A DNA stretch of 64,000 bases from Ottowia flava. Its GTDB lineage: Bacteria > Pseudomonadota > Gammaproteobacteria > Burkholderiales > Burkholderiaceae_C. The notes under the pieces are model-generated. The model was not told where the DNA came from. It did no database searches and was given only the letters and a program-made list of their open reading frames with translations. Below are positions 61,553-64,000 of the stretch, piece by piece (the stretch's first letter is position 1; each line of letters begins with the position of its first letter). The stretch lies in assembly GCF_042680565.1 (NCBI RefSeq), contig NZ_JBHUEJ010000019.1, positions 1 through 64,000 of the forward strand, read 5' to 3'. The translations under genes and the position numbers were made by a program.

Positions 61553-63037
61553 ATGCTTATCCAGATCAAGAAAGCGGGCGTTTCCGCATTGGCCGTTCCC
61601 TTGTTTGCGGTGGGCGCTGCGCTCTTGCCTCCGGCAGCGCTGGCGCAGTCGGGCAATGCCCCGTCCGTGCGAGGCCTGCCCGACTTCACGGATCTTGTGG
61701 ATCACGTGGGGCCTGCGGTGGTCAATATCCGTACCATGGAACGGGTGCGCGGCGGCAACCCGGGCGGGGCCAGCGACGAGGAAATGCAGGAATTCTTCCG
61801 ACGTTTCTTCGGTATCCCTATGCCGAATGTCCCTCGCCAGGGGCCGCGCCAGAATCGGCCGGCACCTCAGCCGGACCAGGAGGTGCCGCGCGGCGTTGGC
61901 TCGGGCTTCATCATTTCCCCCGACGGCTTCGTCATGACCAACGCGCATGTGGTGGACGGGGCCGACGAGGTTCTGGTGACGCTGCCCGACAAGCGCGAAT
62001 TCAAGGCCAAGATCGTTGGCGCCGACAAGCGCACCGATGTGGCGGTGGTGAAGATCGACGCCACCGGCCTGCCGTCCGTCAAGGTGGGTGACGTGAACAA
62101 GCTGCGCGTGGGTGAATGGGTGATGGCCATTGGATCTCCCTTTGGATTGGAGAACAGCGTGACGGCCGGCATCGTCAGCGCCAAGCAGCGCGACACGGGT
62201 GACTACCTGCCCTTCATTCAGACCGATGTGGCCGTGAATCCCGGCAACTCAGGCGGGCCGCTTATCAATATGCGCGGCGAAGTGGTGGGCATCAACAGCC
62301 AGATCTATTCGCGCTCCGGTGGCTTCATGGGCATATCCTTCGCGATCCCGATCGACGAGGCCATGCGCGTCAGCGAGCAACTGCGTGCCTCGGGCAGAGT
62401 GACGCGCGGACGCGTCGGTGTGCAGATCGATCAGGTCACAAAGGAAGTGGCCGAGTCCATTGGCCTGGGCAAACCGCAGGGTGCACTGGTGCGCAACGTG
62501 GAAAGCGGCTCACCGGCAGAAAAGGCAGGTGTCGAAGCGGGTGACATCATCACGCGCTTCGAAGGCAAGACCATCGACAAGGCGTCAGACCTGCCGCGGA
62601 TGGTGGGCAACACCAAGCCAGGGACCAAGAGCACGATCACGGTGTTCCGTCGAGGCCAAAGCCGCGATCTGAGCATCACCATTGCTGAACTCGAGGCTGA
62701 GCAGGCGTCGGCTCGCCGACCCAGCCCGCGTGGCAGCGAGGCACCGAAGGCGCAAGGTGCCGTCCAAGCATTGGGCGTTACCGTGACCGATCTGAGCGAT
62801 GCGCAAAAGCGTGAACTGAAGGTCAAGCGGGGCGTGCGTGTGGAGTCGGCGGCCGACGCGGCTGCTCGGGCGGGTCTGCGCGAAGGAGATGTCATCCTGT
62901 CCGTCGCGAACGTCGAGATTCATAACGTGCGGGAATTCGAGGCGGCCGTCGCCAAGGCCGATCGCGGCAAGCCGGTCAACATGCTGATCCAGCGAGGTGA
63001 ACTGGTGCAGTTCGTGCTGGTACGTCCGGCAAGATAA
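61553..63037 (+). CDS. mucD: Periplasmic serine protease, DegQ/MucD (Do) family
   Basis: A 494-residue protease/chaperone. Signal peptide ends ALAQ. Catalytic triad: H132 (TNAHVV), D162 (RTDVAVV) and S233 (NPGNSGGPLI). Two PDZ domains follow (LVRNVESGSPAEKAGVEAGD and GVRVESAADAAARAGLREGD). A Pro/Arg-rich stretch lies between Asp 80 and 115. ATG 61553 is chosen because the signal peptide starts there; ATG 61502 is in frame. Last gene of the sigma-E group. Confidence 0.92.
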   Translation: MLIQIKKAGVSALAVPLFAVGAALLPPAALAQSGNAPSVRGLPDFTDLVDHVGPAVVNIRTMERVRGGNPGGASDEEMQEFFRRFFGIPMPNVPRQGPRQNRPAPQPDQEVPRGVGSGFIISPDGFVMTNAHVVDGADEVLVTLPDKREFKAKIVGADKRTDVAVVKIDATGLPSVKVGDVNKLRVGEWVMAIGSPFGLENSVTAGIVSAKQRDTGDYLPFIQTDVAVNPGNSGGPLINMRGEVVGINSQIYSRSGGFMGISFAIPIDEAMRVSEQLRASGRVTRGRVGVQIDQVTKEVAESIGLGKPQGALVRNVESGSPAEKAGVEAGDIITRFEGKTIDKASDLPRMVGNTKPGTKSTITVFRRGQSRDLSITIAELEAEQASARRPSPRGSEAPKAQGAVQALGVTVTDLSDAQKRELKVKRGVRVESAADAAARAGLREGDVILSVANVEIHNVREFEAAVAKADRGKPVNMLIQRGELVQFVLVRPAR

Positions 63038-63053
63038 GCGCTGACCCGCTAAT

Positions 63054-63082
63054 CCCTCCCGTCTGGGAACGCTGCGGGAGGG
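63054..63082 (+). terminator. Hairpin behind mucD
   Basis: CCCTCCCG pairs with CGGGAGGG around a 13-nt loop, 17 bp after the mucD stop. The T-run is short (CATTTC), so it may also stabilise the 3' end. Confidence 0.6.
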
Positions 63083-63503
63083 CATTTCGGGCTCTCGTGC
63101 AGGTAACGTACTGCCGGGCCCGAGCGTTGCTCAGCTGAGGGGCACATACTTGTTTTGATAGAATTGGGCCCGAAATTGGGTGCAAATCAGTATATGAATG
63201 GCTTGCTTTCTGGCCCCATTCACGCCTTTTCCGCTGCAGAAAAAGAGTCTTGCTGCTCGATTCGTCGAAAAGAACAGGTGTCAGGAATGACCTGTTGATA
63301 ACCTGTGAAGAATTTTTCGTTGTCGAGGTGCAACGCAGGTATTTGGCGACGATTCGGCCCCAAGTCGCTCCCCTTTTTGCCTACAATGGAGTTCCAACTA
63401 TCGCAGTTGCCATAGATTGTTGGTTCGGGGCGCGTCACACTACTGGCGCGCCCCTTTTTCATGTGCATCGCTCAGTAACTCAATCACTTGCCGGCTCTCG
63501 TTG
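63083..63503. other. Gene-free leader region upstream of lepA with dyads and a terminator
   Basis: No credible protein gene. The stretch is more AT-rich than its surroundings. It contains AACAGGT (63273-63279) facing ACCTGTT (63290-63296), a TACAAT -10-like sequence at 63382-63387 and a strong terminator at 63428-63460. It could encode a small RNA or be a lepA leader. Confidence 0.4.
63428..63460 (+). terminator. Strong intrinsic terminator upstream of lepA
   Basis: GGGGCGCG pairs with CGCGCCCC around a 12-nt loop, followed by TTTTT. It lies only 44 bp before the lepA start and nearly 400 bp behind mucD, so it must end some other transcript or act as an attenuator. Confidence 0.8.
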
Positions 63504-64000
63504 ATGGATCACATCAGAAATTTTTCAATCATTGCGCATATCGATCACGGCAAGTCCACGTTGGCGGACCGACTGATCTCGCGTTGCGGCGGCTTGAGCG
63601 ATCGAGAGATGAGCGAGCAGGTGCTCGATTCGATGGACATCGAAAAAGAGCGGGGGATAACCATCAAGGCGCAGACCGCCGCGCTGCAGTACAAGGCGCG
63701 CGACGGCAAGGTCTACAACCTCAACCTGATCGACACGCCGGGTCACGTCGACTTCAGCTACGAGGTGAGTCGTTCGCTTTCGGCATGCGAGGGTGCATTG
63801 CTGGTGGTTGATGCGTCACAAGGTGTCGAAGCGCAGACGGTGGCGAACTGCTACACCGCACTGGAGTTGGGTGTAGAGGTGCTGCCCGTCCTGAACAAGA
63901 TGGATCTGCCGCAAGCCGACCCGGAGACCGCCAAGTCCGAGATCGAGGATGTGATCGGCATCGATGCCAGTGAGGCGATTGCGATCTCGGCCAAGACCGG
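63504..64000 (+). CDS. lepA: Elongation factor 4 (LepA), 5' part
   Basis: The first 165 codons of a translation GTPase that acts on stalled ribosomes; the gene runs past the window end. G1 is AHIDHGKSTLADRL, G2 the ERGITIKAQ region, G3 DTPGHVDFSYEV and G4 NKMDLPQ. ATG 63504 is the first start after the terminator. LepA behind mucD is the usual order in betaproteobacteria. Confidence 0.96.
   Translation, partial: MDHIRNFSIIAHIDHGKSTLADRLISRCGGLSDREMSEQVLDSMDIEKERGITIKAQTAALQYKARDGKVYNLNLIDTPGHVDFSYEVSRSLSACEGALLVVDASQGVEAQTVANCYTALELGVEVLPVLNKMDLPQADPETAKSEIEDVIGIDASEAIAISAKT

Overview
The window looks like a chromosomal segment of a Burkholderiales betaproteobacterium, most likely Comamonadaceae. 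Supporting signs are the GC-rich coding style, a run of housekeeping genes in the order usual for this group (rlmN-pilW-rodZ-ispG-hisS-yfgM-bamB-der-hfq-hflXKC-hisZ-purA; maf/yceD/rpmF/plsX-fabHDG-acpP-fabF-rpoE-rseAB-mucD-lepA), and Bug-type solute-binding proteins. The assignment comes from protein and gene-order recognition only; no database search was run.

Layout. (1) 1-4.7 kb is a lower-GC accessory island. It holds a C-terminal toxin fragment with a nuclease-like D...DxK signature, a probable immunity gene 4 bp behind it, two damaged IS5-family copies in opposite orientation, and two paralogous ankyrin genes, one cut by the IS and one frameshifted in an A7 tract. (2) 4.8-12.7 kb (minus strand) is a tightly coupled seven-gene catabolic operon: two class III CoA-transferases, two crotonases, an AtuA/DUF1446 protein and two Bug binding proteins. 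Five of its six junctions are stop/start overlaps, and it is read divergently from a LysR regulator. (3) 14-25.3 kb carries an isochorismatase-like hydrolase, a phasin-like protein, prpE behind an FNR-type palindrome, and sucA-sucB-(DUF2867)-lpdA-zapE-lipoprotein. (4) 25.3-31.7 kb carries a PP2C phosphatase, a DinG helicase, bamD, rluD and scpB. (5) 31.7-50.1 kb is the long housekeeping run from rluB to purA and a phosphoribosyltransferase. (6) 50.3-64 kb carries a tetrapyrrole-methylase-family enzyme and maf on the minus strand, then yceD-rpmF-plsX and fatty-acid synthesis genes, the sigma-E envelope-stress operon and the start of lepA.

The most unusual feature is a dispersed repeat of about 50-57 bp, seen 13 times (10 clear copies and 3 more diverged). 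It has a fixed layout: a GGCYGYAGC-like left arm, a CTGCGC...CAGCTA core, and an A/T loop closing on ATAGYA. Eight copies are intergenic; three of these supply or abut a ribosome-binding site and one is built into the hfq/hflX terminator. Five lie inside coding sequence (caiB-type gene, sucB, rluB, fabD, and a membrane-protein gene), read in frame and with AT-rich codons unlike their surroundings.
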